A stretch of DNA of 32,092 bases from an uncultured Prevotellaceae bacterium (GCA_900315075.1 OMXV01000042.1:1-32092), one strand, 5' to 3'; shown: positions 25,601 through 32,047, counted from the first letter of the stretch. Program-made: numbers and translations. Notes: a model not told the origin generated them from the letters alone.

Positions 25601-25704
25601 ACGGTATTCAACATATAATAAATATCGTCAATCTTCACGGAACTCTGTGCGCTCGCCATCATGGGCAGGAGCATCATCACAAGAAAAAGAATTTGTTTTT
25701 TCAT
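22672..25704 (-). CDS. Secreted BspA-like leucine-rich-repeat protein with C-terminal FISUMP-like domain
   Basis: This is a 1010-aa protein. It has a signal peptide at 1-19 (MKKQILFLVMMLLPMMASA). LRR_5 (BspA/Treponema type) repeats span about 60-445, with the recurring pattern LTSVTIPxSVTTIxxxAF. A segment of about 200 residues (455-665) without a recognised family follows. Next is a DUF3244-like beta domain (about 690-755: QQLSIHLEPLDETYVVCITN...GCYTATVEN). A Fibrobacter-major-paralogue-like domain (about 770-945) begins HAIDLGLPSGTKWACCNVGA and ends CGHTVRPIIGD. The tail IYGIKVASNPKEIGNLPSGVYIFNGKKIVIK resembles the C-terminal sorting/anchoring region of many Prevotella exported proteins. 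LRR_5 proteins bind host matrix or other cells; the ligand here is unknown. It starts 20 bp after the regulator gene. Confidence 0.88.
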   Translation of the reverse strand: MKKQILFLVMMLLPMMASAQSSVKIDDIYYMLNTVDKTAEVIRGGYSGVIVIPSTVTKDDVEYTVTSIASNAFYNSPQLTSVTIPKSVTTIKLRRNFFYNCNKLTSIVVEEGNPNYDSREGCNALIETASNKLLYGANNSFIPNSITTIGVAAFEKRNFTTLSIPNSVTTIEDEAFASCSELTSVYIGTGLENIGEYIFEECNKLKTVEINSNALVSKNYTSEEKNVSCLFWDATVEEIVLGEEVTSVGDYAFSGSSMKSIKMSDNLISIGNYAFWQCRLTSIDFSNNLEYIGKWAFAACFPLPSVTIPESVKCIDFLAFQWCNALTKVVVKSNEVVARDNDQFYTLTSCFGKQVEEYVLGEDVKKIAYIAFAESDKLTSVTISNNLTCIDDSAFHMCTSLTDVYCYAEQVPETGKDVFLSSNYTNATLHVPASSVEAYKNAEQWKDFKEIVALPTMDDYCMMVKDGKVWKTGIYGSGNPVRHVEYFYFDGDTVIDGKTCKQMMCQQYYNDDDSQHSSLSYVGAWYEEDKKVYTYDTTNKQFVLKYDFSVDANDTLQINQEHYRIGPWQIGGIKGFKGVYRDVWFLAEEGPIYSPSWLEGVGSIDGPTVNVYPGYVDPLRFLMSCTVDDEVIYFNDGYEDGATPEKMNANKHRFDFTHTVKTQPKAPGMGGEERPKGVASADTQSIYGEYSQQQLSIHLEPLDETYVVCITNESNEVVYEKTINTVGIVGLNIDISTYAKGCYTATVENSNESFVGEFEMQATGNDITLSCPDDNHPHAIDLGLPSGTKWACCNVGASTPEGYGGYYAWGETEEKDYYSLSTYIHYDDSSSTYHDLGSDIAGTQYDVAHVKWGGSWVMPSKDQNQELIENCNYEWIIVNDVMGAQFTGPSGGTIFLPAAGNRSAGDLYYAGSNGYNWSSTQEPPYSYSAYRLYFNWYNAYWSYGNYRYCGHTVRPIIGDTNGINLPNSSSEISNQAIYNIYGIKVASNPKEIGNLPSGVYIFNGKKIVIK

Positions 25705-25724
25705 ATTGTTTTTGCTTTTGGTTG

Positions 25725-27017
25725 TTATTTGCTATTGATTACCTGTTCCAGCGTGATGTCTGGATTACTTTCTCCAAACACGTCCTTCTTCAACTTGAGT
25801 TTACGATGCTGGACGGCTGAGATGGTGATACAGTAGATGTTGCTAATGGTGCGGTTGCTGATACCGAGTCGGGTAAGGATGCACAGGCGTATGTCATCTT
25901 CCTGCATGTCAGGGTATTGCTCACGGATATGGGCAAAACGGTCGTTGTCGATGGCGTTGAGAGTGCGTTCTATCTCTTTCCATTCATGTGCTTTGAGTGT
26001 GATGAGCGAATCGCCTCTTTGGCTCTGTTGGTTCAGTTTCTTTATCACCTCCGAACGTTCGAGGATGAAATTCTGAAGGAATGCCACCACTTCGTTGGCT
26101 TGGTGCAGTTGGGTTTTCTGATGTTCTGCCTCCTGCTGGAGTCGATGCTTCTCCTGTTCCTGCATGAGCAGTTGGTTTTCCAATTTCGATTGCTCGAATT
26201 CCCGCTGATGATGAAGCATGCGGATGCGATATCGGAGAGCCAGAACAACCGCGAGGAGGATGATAACTGCTGCAATGATGACAATCAGGAGAGTACGGGC
26301 ATATAACTGGTTGCTGTATTCAAGTTGTTGATTCTCCTTTTCCTGTCTCAACGTCTCCTGGTAGTAGACATCCTTCTGTTCAAGTGCCTTGTAATAGAAG
26401 TCCTCAATTTTCTCGAAGGCTTCCTCAATATCGTCTTCCACCTGTTTGGCATTCATCCGTCGAAGTGCAATCTTGGCAAGGCTGCTCTGGACGATGTATG
26501 CCATATGGACATCTTCTCCGGGCTCAATCTGCCGATAGGCAGTTTCTGCAGAATCGAGCATGTTGAGGCTGAGATAACTGCGAGCGAGTACCTGTAGCGC
26601 ACCAGGTCGCAGGTTGTCTGTTGCCATAGATTCCGCATGACGGGCATAGTCGAGAGACAAACGATAGTCTTCCTTTGCCCATGCTATGTTTGCAAGACTG
26701 GTGAGCGTCTGGCACATCAGGTCGGTCATCTGGTTTTTTTCAGCGATAGCGTATGCTTTGTTGATGAACCCGAGTGCTTCATCGAAAGGTCCATCTTTAA
26801 TGAAAGCCACTTGTGCTGCGTATGTACCAGCATAGTCCATCAGGATGACGTGGTTTCGCTCATCGTCAGGATGCTGCTCGTAGATGCTCAAGGCTTTCAT
26901 CATCAACCGCAATGCCTCCTCTGGATTGCTCTGCGACAATGCTCCTGCCAACCGCTGGTATGCGATATAACAGGTGTGCCAATCCTCAGACACTTCTGCC
27001 AGATGGATGGTTTTCAT
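25725..27017 (-). CDS. TPR / single-transmembrane / HTH regulator, probably lacking its original N-terminus
   Basis: The 430-aa protein has TPR-like helical pairs at about 1-210 (NPEEALRLMMKALSIYEQHP, FDEALGFINKAYAIAEKN, DYRLSLDYARHAESMA, MLDSAETAYRQIE). One transmembrane helix (LLIVIIAAVIILLAVVLALRY, about 242-262) and a Gln/Glu-rich coiled coil (about 266-320) follow. The C-terminal helix-turn-helix (about 370-425: DDIRLCILTRLGISNRTISNIYCITISAVQHRKLKLKKD) is of the LuxR-like type. In Bacteroidota such proteins place the TPRs in the periplasm and the HTH in the cytoplasm, which needs an export signal. None is present here, and a TGA lies two codons before the ATG. A lipoprotein-signal-like stretch lies just upstream in another frame. 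It probably controls the adjoining LRR gene, 20 bp downstream. Confidence 0.78.
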   Translation of the reverse strand: MKTIHLAEVSEDWHTCYIAYQRLAGALSQSNPEEALRLMMKALSIYEQHPDDERNHVILMDYAGTYAAQVAFIKDGPFDEALGFINKAYAIAEKNQMTDLMCQTLTSLANIAWAKEDYRLSLDYARHAESMATDNLRPGALQVLARSYLSLNMLDSAETAYRQIEPGEDVHMAYIVQSSLAKIALRRMNAKQVEDDIEEAFEKIEDFYYKALEQKDVYYQETLRQEKENQQLEYSNQLYARTLLIVIIAAVIILLAVVLALRYRIRMLHHQREFEQSKLENQLLMQEQEKHRLQQEAEHQKTQLHQANEVVAFLQNFILERSEVIKKLNQQSQRGDSLITLKAHEWKEIERTLNAIDNDRFAHIREQYPDMQEDDIRLCILTRLGISNRTISNIYCITISAVQHRKLKLKKDVFGESNPDITLEQVINSK

Positions 27018-27036
27018 TCTTCATAATTGTTTTTAA

Positions 27037-27111
27037 TCACGGGACGGAGTTGCAGGCTGCGAGGATGATAATGACGACGATGATATGAATCGCGGGGACG
27101 GAGATTTTAAT
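27037..27111 (-). pseudogene. Lipoprotein-signal-like remnant upstream of the TPR regulator
   Basis: On the minus strand the codons from 27111 read IKISVPAIHIIVVIIILAACNSVP and then TGA. This is a hydrophobic stretch ending in a lipobox-like LAAC followed by a short spacer. The first codon is ATT where ATG would make MKISVP. The frame differs from that of the regulator starting at 27017. It looks like the displaced export signal of that gene, but chance cannot be excluded because the piece is only 24 residues. Confidence 0.4.
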
Positions 27112-27253
27112 ATGGTTTATGGGGACTGACTGACCACCAGGGAAGAAACATGATTCGATATCGCTTTTCTAGCAACACCAACCCTAGGTTATCTGTTGGC
27201 ATAGTAAAATACGAAACCACCCTCAGCAAAAAAATAATTTCGTATATTACCCC

Positions 27254-27474
27254 TGTGGCATTTGTGGCATCTGTGGCAATGAGTATAAATGATTGATAAT
27301 CAATGACAATATCTTTTTCTTTATCTTGTAGATATATATAAAATGCCACACTAATGCCACATAATCACTCTCCCTGTCGGTGAGATGCCACAAAGTGCCA
27401 CATACATGCCACAACGGAAATGCGATTTATCTCGCTGATTATCAGCGATGCCACACGATGCCACAACTGCCACA
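27254..27474. repeat. Iteron-like region: 11 copies of TGCCACA with two TGATnATCA palindromes
   Basis: TGTGGCA occurs at 27254, 27263 and 27272 (exact 9-bp period). The inverse TGCCACA occurs at 27344, 27355, 27386, 27396, 27407, 27449, 27459 and 27468, mostly 9-11 bp apart, so nearly one helical turn. Two perfect palindromes are embedded: ATTGATAATCAAT (27292-27304) and CGCTGATTATCAGCG (27433-27447), sharing TGAT-N-ATCA. Such spacing is typical of binding sites for an initiator or regulator. No initiator gene is near. The rest of the gap from 27112 to 27253 shows nothing I can assign. Confidence 0.75.
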
Positions 27475-27508
27475 CTCCTTTTTCCGGATTTCGTGTTTTT
27501 GAAAGCAA

Positions 27509-27549
27509 AGAGAAAAGGACAGCCATCCAGTGCCGGCTGTCCTTTTTCA
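27509..27549 (-). terminator. Intrinsic terminator of the AlbA_2 gene, probably bidirectional
   Basis: AAAAGGACAGCC and GGCTGTCCTTTTT form a perfect stem of at least 11 bp around a 10-nt loop. There are T-runs on the outgoing side of both strands. It lies 33 bp past the stop of the minus-strand AlbA_2 gene. Confidence 0.8.
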
Positions 27550-27581
27550 TTGGCTCAGAACGGAAGAACTTCCTTGGACCC

Positions 27582-29042
27582 TCACTCGATGATTTCCCAA
27601 TAACCACCTTTGTCTGGACCTACCCGTCTGATTTTGACCATTTCTTTTAAGATTTTAATATGTCTCTGAATGGCAGAGGAAGAAATACCCAATTCTTCAG
27701 TTAGTTGCATCCTTGTGACTGAAGGATTTTTCTTTATCAGTTTAAGAATCTGTTCGCGGGTTTTCTGACCACTTTTCTGACCACTTTTCTGACCACTTTT
27801 CTGACCACTTTTCATACCACTTTTCATACCACTTTTCATACCACTTTTAGGCAAGTGGTACGTTATTGTGGAGTACAAAATGCTTGTCTCGAAATCCACA
27901 GTTTGCTTGGTCAGTTTTTCCCATCTTAGCATTTTGTCTATCCCATAGCCGGCACTTTCGGAGAGTTTGACATATCGGAACAGATTGATAATGGTCGGAT
28001 TGCGAGGGAACGACGCGTTCTTGGTTTTCACCACATCGATACCTACGATGAAACTCCCGGGGTTTTGAAACTCAATACGGTCATCGAATTTGCGAATCGT
28101 CGGATGCATGGGGCTGAAATAATCGGCGTGGGCACAAAAGTTGACAAGGCCCTCGCGCAAACAGTACAATTGCGAGTTGTCATCAGGAGCAAAACCATCA
28201 GGCCCGGCTGTGAAAGGATTGTCGACATACAATCTTAGCCTCTGATAAATAGCTTGATACGATTCCCAAATGTTCTCCTGCTCTTGCATTCTGAATGTGT
28301 ATCGCTCTTCTGCATCTGCGTATGAAGTGCCAGGAATCTCAATATAGTCTATCCAAAAGTTGCGTACATGTTCCTTCACCACATCGCCCTTGCCAAACAT
28401 GAGCAACCCACCGTAGGTCAGACAACCGTTTGAGGTGATGCCGGTCTTTCGGCAGAACTTTTCATCAGGGAGTTCATTATAGGGAGAACTCTCATTGAAC
28501 TGGCGCATTCTCCTTCTAAACGTATCTAATGACCCTCTATTCAAGTCATCGATGCTTGTTCTTGGAACTTCTATCTCCGAACGGCTGCCGAACGCTTGGT
28601 CACGCTGGATGGCCGCAATCTCACCATCTGTTGCACGCTGGTCTCCACTTCCGCAACGGATGAATGTGTTTTGTATATTGTTGTTGTAATAGACAGGCTT
28701 AATGCTCGAAGACGGAATCCAAAAGGCCAACACTTTGTGGCCGTCAATGTCATATATCTGTGCCTTGAAGAAGATGACAGTGTTGAATTTAGTCTTTGAC
28801 CGGAGAGTGCTGATAAAGTCTTGCTCCATCTTCTCAGGATTGTTGACTCCTGTTACTGTAAAGACGCTTCCTGCCTTCTTCTTGGTTTCCTTGATGCCAA
28901 GCACCACCCATCCGCCTGCAGTGTTGCTGAAAGCACTTACAGAGTCCCAGACATTCTTTGGCAGTTCGTCAAGGGCTTCCTTGCATTCAAAGTCCTCCCA
29001 TTCAACGCCGCTTATACGCTCCAATAATTCTTCTTTTGTCAT
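27582..29042 (-). CDS. AlbA_2 (Schlafen-like) DNA-binding / HATPase_c_4 protein with repeat hinge and C-terminal HTH
   Basis: I start at the ATG 29042 (486 aa) because the in-frame TTG nine bases earlier overlaps a -7 element. The N-terminal AlbA_2 domain (about 5-140) shows VEWEDFECKEALDELP, SAFSNTAGGWVVLGI and FIRCGSGDQRATDGEI. The middle has the ATP-binding-like HATPase_c_4 region (LREGLVNFCAHADYF, IEFQNPGSF, RNPTIINLFRYVKLSESAGYGIDKML). A hinge of seven tetrapeptides, GMKS x3 then GQKS x3 and GQK, precedes a winged-helix domain (ILKLIKKNPSVTRMQLTEELGISSSAIQRHIKIL). Proteins of this kind are often annotated as transcriptional regulators or RecG-like; their role is mostly unknown and some lie in defence islands. 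It is 134 bp downstream of the integrase gene. Confidence 0.85.
   Translation of the reverse strand: MTKEELLERISGVEWEDFECKEALDELPKNVWDSVSAFSNTAGGWVVLGIKETKKKAGSVFTVTGVNNPEKMEQDFISTLRSKTKFNTVIFFKAQIYDIDGHKVLAFWIPSSSIKPVYYNNNIQNTFIRCGSGDQRATDGEIAAIQRDQAFGSRSEIEVPRTSIDDLNRGSLDTFRRRMRQFNESSPYNELPDEKFCRKTGITSNGCLTYGGLLMFGKGDVVKEHVRNFWIDYIEIPGTSYADAEERYTFRMQEQENIWESYQAIYQRLRLYVDNPFTAGPDGFAPDDNSQLYCLREGLVNFCAHADYFSPMHPTIRKFDDRIEFQNPGSFIVGIDVVKTKNASFPRNPTIINLFRYVKLSESAGYGIDKMLRWEKLTKQTVDFETSILYSTITYHLPKSGMKSGMKSGMKSGQKSGQKSGQKSGQKTREQILKLIKKNPSVTRMQLTEELGISSSAIQRHIKILKEMVKIRRVGPDKGGYWEIIE
27761..27844. repeat. Seven tandem 12-bp units inside the AlbA_2 gene
   Basis: TTTTCTGACCAC occurs four times, followed by TTTTCATACCAC three times, with no interruption. 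The unit is a multiple of three, so copy-number change alters the length of the Gly-Met/Gln-Lys-Ser hinge without shifting the frame. The two unit types are segregated in blocks, as left by successive slippage. Confidence 0.9.
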
Positions 29043-29047
29043 AGTCT

Positions 29048-29055
29048 GCAAAATT
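29048..29055 (-). promoter_or_regulatory. Putative promoter of the AlbA_2 gene
   Basis: On the minus strand TAATTTTG then C fits TAnnTTTG and ends five bases before the ATG at 29042. A TTTT lies 21 bp upstream instead of TTTG. If used, transcripts would have almost no leader. It decides against the upstream TTG as start. Confidence 0.45.
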
Positions 29056-29176
29056 ACGAAAAAACGAGTGGAGAATGAAAAGAATTTATTCTTTTCTTAT
29101 CCCGAGTGACAGAATCTTCGCTATGAAATGGCAAAGTTAAACAAAAAATAACCAATAATATCTATAACATTGTTTT

Positions 29177-30706
29177 TTATCCTATCATGTCAATCACATT
29201 CTTCAATGTTTCATCCTCGATTTTACGATATCGTTTGAAAGCCTTGGAGCCATCAACATGACCAGACATCTTTCCAATCAGGTTTGGATCACTGACTTTG
29301 AAATATGCATTTCCAACGAAAGTGCGACGTGCAAGATGACTTGAAGCGATTTCATTAATAGGGCGTATTTCATTTTCGCCAGTAAGAGGGTTGCGTACTT
29401 CTACGTTGCGTGTCACTCCTGCCATAGTAAAAATAGCCTTGATGGCATCATTATATTTCTGAGCTGTAATAAATGGGAATAGTCTTCCCCGTTTGTCAAC
29501 ACCCTTGTATTTCTTGATTAGTTCTTGGGCTTTGGCATGTAATGGAACACGGGCTTGAATGGATTCATCTCCTTCGTCCTTGGTCTTGTGTGGTGTATAT
29601 ACAAGAATACCATTCTCTATGTGCTCTGGAGTGAGTTTTATCAAATCACTGACTCTACAACCTATCAAACACTGGAAAACGAAAATGTCCCTACATGTTA
29701 TCAGCGTTTGAATAGGCATTTTGCATTTTTTCTTGAAATCCTTATCCATCGTCTTCCATTTTTCTTCAAGATCAGTGTCAGCTATAATGTTGCGTTCGCC
29801 TATGGTGATATAATATGGCGTCCCCACCTTTGCAGTTCCAATCTTTACGCCATCGAACGGTCTGTTGGTGGTCAGCCCCTCCTCATAGAAGAAAAGAAAT
29901 AGTGATTTTAATCTGGTACGCATTTTAATAATAGTGTTCTCCCCTCGCTCCTCGAGATGGTTGTGCCCTTTTTTGACGGCAGCAGGATAATCATTGATAA
30001 GTTTTTTGAAAAGCTTGGGATAATCCTCAGACAGTTTCTTTTCATTTCGAAGATAAGTGGTGAGTTTTTCTATGTCATCACGTGTTACTTTATCAATGTC
30101 AAACTCATAATCACTCTTGTCTTTTTCTGTTGACCTGACATAACCTTGGTATCTTGCAATTGCCCTTGATAATACCCTAAAAACACGTGCGTGGGAATCT
30201 GCCAACTGACGCTTTTCAATATACTCCTCCACCAGTTCAAAGAAGGAACCTTTGCTTTCTGGTTTAATCTCATATTTAGTGGGATTATGGTATTTGTCAA
30301 CAATCAACTGGAGCCAATCACTTGACATTTTCTTTTCTCTGTTGGATTCGTATGACTCTACAATCAACTTTTTCAATTCATCCAGTTTTGTCAATTGTTC
30401 CCGGTGATACTTGACATCGGGAGTTTCAAGGCGTTGCTTAACAACAACTGTTCCACTTTGGCGTAAAACATAGTGAAGTCTTTTTGCCCTTTCCGAGGTT
30501 GCTGTAGTAATATGCCCAGGAATCTTCACCCCCAATTTCTCTGATTTATCTCTGTCAATGTAGTATTCAAAGAATTGTGGAGAAACAAAGATGCCGCTCT
30601 TTGCTCTTATATTAAACTTCGTGCCTTGATAGAAACGGATGAGCACTTCGCTCATTTCTGTTTCCTTTTGCACCTTGCTTGATAATCTCAGTTCTATTTG
30701 TGCCAT
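29177..30706 (-). CDS. Tyrosine recombinase/integrase of the tRNA-Gln island
   Basis: I choose the ATG at 30706 (509 aa); the in-frame TTG at 30715 is less likely. Order: a Bacteroidota-type N-terminal Arm-binding domain (AQIELRLSSKVQKETEMSEVLIRFYQG, NIRAKSGIFVSPQFFEY), a core-binding SAM-like domain (about 155-280, FFELVEEYIEKRQLADSHARVFRVLSRAIARY), and a catalytic domain. Catalytic residues are all visible: Arg351 in IGCRVSDLIKL, His457 and Arg460 in SSHLARRTF, His483 in KMSGHVDG, and nucleophile Tyr493 in FKRYRKI. It should cut and rejoin the attachment core at the tRNA-Gln 3' end. It is the rightmost gene of the island, reads inward, and ends 134 bp before the AlbA_2 start. No excisionase gene is seen. 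Confidence 0.93.
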   Translation of the reverse strand: MAQIELRLSSKVQKETEMSEVLIRFYQGTKFNIRAKSGIFVSPQFFEYYIDRDKSEKLGVKIPGHITTATSERAKRLHYVLRQSGTVVVKQRLETPDVKYHREQLTKLDELKKLIVESYESNREKKMSSDWLQLIVDKYHNPTKYEIKPESKGSFFELVEEYIEKRQLADSHARVFRVLSRAIARYQGYVRSTEKDKSDYEFDIDKVTRDDIEKLTTYLRNEKKLSEDYPKLFKKLINDYPAAVKKGHNHLEERGENTIIKMRTRLKSLFLFFYEEGLTTNRPFDGVKIGTAKVGTPYYITIGERNIIADTDLEEKWKTMDKDFKKKCKMPIQTLITCRDIFVFQCLIGCRVSDLIKLTPEHIENGILVYTPHKTKDEGDESIQARVPLHAKAQELIKKYKGVDKRGRLFPFITAQKYNDAIKAIFTMAGVTRNVEVRNPLTGENEIRPINEIASSHLARRTFVGNAYFKVSDPNLIGKMSGHVDGSKAFKRYRKIEDETLKNVIDMIG

Positions 30707-30803
30707 AACAACCAATAACTAAAATGATGGTTAAAAATGATAAGAGCACATCACCCAAAACTTGTTCTTTGCAGAAGTGAAAACTCTTCTCAAAAGCTCA
30801 TTG

Positions 30804-30835
30804 CAAAGGTATATAAAAATGAGAATCGAACCAAA
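30804..30835 (-). promoter_or_regulatory. Integrase promoter
   Basis: On the minus strand TTTG (30835-30832), 20 bp, then TACCTTTG (30811-30804) matches the full Bacteroidota consensus. The leader to the ATG at 30706 is about 90 nt. Confidence 0.75.
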
Positions 30836-30839
30836 ATTT

Positions 30840-30879
30840 TTGGTGTGTTTTTGGCGTGATATTTTAGAATTGGCGTGAT
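30840..30879 (+). repeat. Direct repeats TTGGYGTG(AT) near attR, possible integrase arm sites
   Basis: TTGGCGTGAT occurs at 30851-30860 and 30870-30879, with a shorter TTGGTGTG at 30840-30847. They lie between the integrase promoter and the attachment core, where arm-type or excisionase sites are normally found. Function is inferred. A palindromic AT stretch (TTATATAATTATATAA, near 30900-30915) follows. Confidence 0.45.
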
Positions 30880-30985
30880 TGTGTAAAATCGAATAAAAAA
30901 TTATATAATTATATAATCGGTTGTATATCTGTTATTTATGAGTAAATTTGATTCATTAGAATTTTGTTCATTTCACCTATTTGTT

Positions 30986-31050
30986 GTCCGAGTATCCCAA
31001 CACACAAAATCGCCAAGCGCTTGAACTCAAGGCTTGGCGATTTTTGTATG
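30986..31050 (+). repeat. attR: partial tRNA-Gln 3' end plus terminator copy
   Basis: This is the second copy of the 65-bp core at 20018-20082 with two substitutions. One falls in the former acceptor strand (TATCCCA instead of TACCCCA), the other in the hairpin loop region. No tRNA sequence precedes GTCCGAG, so this copy cannot make a tRNA. The hairpin may still terminate transcription; on the minus strand it lies 37 bp past the stop of the TlpA-like gene. Confidence 0.85.
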
Positions 31051-31086
31051 TTTGCTATTGGAGTGATGGTCATGCAAGGGTGTCTT

Positions 31087-31857
31087 TCATTCCGCTTCGG
31101 TCTCTTTGATGATTTTCAACAATTCGGCGCGTGTCGTTTCATTGGTACCATGTATGGCATAGCGCACGATGCCCTTTTTGTCAATCACGATAGTCAAGGG
31201 AAAGCCCTCTGTGCCAATCCACGACATCATATCCTTTGCCTCGACAAGATGCGTCCATGTGAAATGATGTTTGTCGGTGATTCGCTTCGCCGTTTCTGCA
31301 TCGTGGAAGGTGGCAGAGAAGAACATCACGTTGGGCAGTTGTTCCTTCCATGTGGAGAGTTCGGGCATTTCGGCACGGCATGGTCCACAGCCGGAGTACC
31401 ATAGGTTGAGCACCATGACACGGCCACGGATGCTATCGTTCGTCCATGTGTTGCCCTCCATATCCTTTTCGGAGAACGGCGGAAACGAGTCGCCGGGTTT
31501 GGGATAATAGAAAGTGCCGTCAGCCTTCACGCCAGCCTGTGTCAGTTCCTTCATCGTGGCCATGATGTTGAGACCTTTCAAAAATTGGTCGGCGTTGTGA
31601 ACCTGCTCACGGGGGATGGCCTTTCTAATGAGTGACTTGGGCAGTGTGGCATTCACGTTGATGACTATGATGCTGTTGCCCTCGTTGTCCTTCAGTCGCG
31701 ACATCGTTGTTTCACCGTCGGGCAGTTGAGGCATTTCTCGGAAGAAATAGCCATTTGAGAGAAACTTCGGAACGACCGTGTCAATACGCTCTTCCTATGC
31801 AAAAGCCATAAGGGGTAGAAGCGCAAGTAGAACTGCTAATATTTTCATCTGTTTCAT
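31087..31857 (-). pseudogene. TlpA/ResA-like thioredoxin-fold protein, interrupted by an amber codon after the signal peptide
   Basis: From the ATG at 31857 the frame reads MKQMKILAVLLALLPLMAFA, then TAG (31797-31795), then continues open for 235 codons as EERIDTVVPKFLSNG and onward. The intact gene would be 256 aa with a signal peptide of 20 residues. The domain is TlpA-like (AhpC/TSA-Redoxin): GDSFPPFSEKDMEGN, VMVLNLWYSGCGPCRAEMPEL with CxxC at about 157-160, and EGFPLTIVIDKKGIVRYAIHG with the cis-Pro. Family members reduce or shuttle disulfides in the periplasm. A single C-to-T change (CAG to TAG) would explain the stop. Internal starts exist (for example ATG at 31734) but would give a cytoplasmic product without signal. 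Sequencing error is possible. Confidence 0.8.
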
Positions 31858-31933
31858 ATCTTAGTTGTTTCATTACGATGTTTGAAGTGGATAGATATAT
31901 ATTTTTTCTTCGGTTCGAAGTGGAAACAGAATG

Positions 31934-31941
31934 CAAAAATA
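31934..31941 (-). promoter_or_regulatory. Putative promoter of the TlpA-like gene
   Basis: On the minus strand TATTTTTG then C fits TAnnTTTG, about 75 bp before the ATG at 31857. No TTTG is found at -33. Confidence 0.4.
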
Positions 31942-31999
31942 CTTATTGCCTTTCAAAAAGGCATCAGCATGGTTCAAAAAATGATGTTGAGGACAAAAG

Positions 32000-32047
32000 T
32001 CTGAACATTTGTTCAGATTTGAAGAGTCGCAAGCGGAGCGTCTTCAA
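32000..32047. terminator. Two tandem hairpins near the right edge
   Basis: TCTGAAC/GTTCAGA (32000-32006 and 32011-32017, loop ATTT) is followed by TTGAAGA/TCTTCAA (32019-32025 and 32041-32047) enclosing CGCAAGCGGAGCG. The inner sequence resembles the AAGCGAAGCG module of loci R1-R3. T-runs are weak, so a terminator for a gene outside the window is only possible. Confidence 0.35.

Larger units (their letters stand above)
20018..31050. mobile_element. Integrated genomic island in tRNA-Gln (about 11 kb)
   Basis: Direct evidence is the 65-bp repeat of the tRNA 3' end and terminator at both ends, an intact tRNA on the left with only a 15-nt fragment on the right, and a tyrosine recombinase gene 280 bp inside the right end. 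Outside genes are housekeeping on the left (ftsH, rsfS) and a TlpA-like gene on the right; inside are accessory genes with no synteny. It carries no visible relaxase, primase, helicase, coupling protein or phage structural gene, so it is either a small non-autonomous island, a satellite, or the remains of a larger integrative element. Confidence 0.8.

Noticed and set aside
27107-27349. 80-codon minus-strand open frame in the gap upstream of the TPR regulator
   Set aside because: It overlaps the iteron region, has no start signal or homology that I recognise, and its hydrophobic patch is short.
30986-31000. Second tRNA-Gln gene
   Set aside because: Only the last 15 nt and the terminator are present, with an acceptor-strand change; no D or anticodon arm precedes it.
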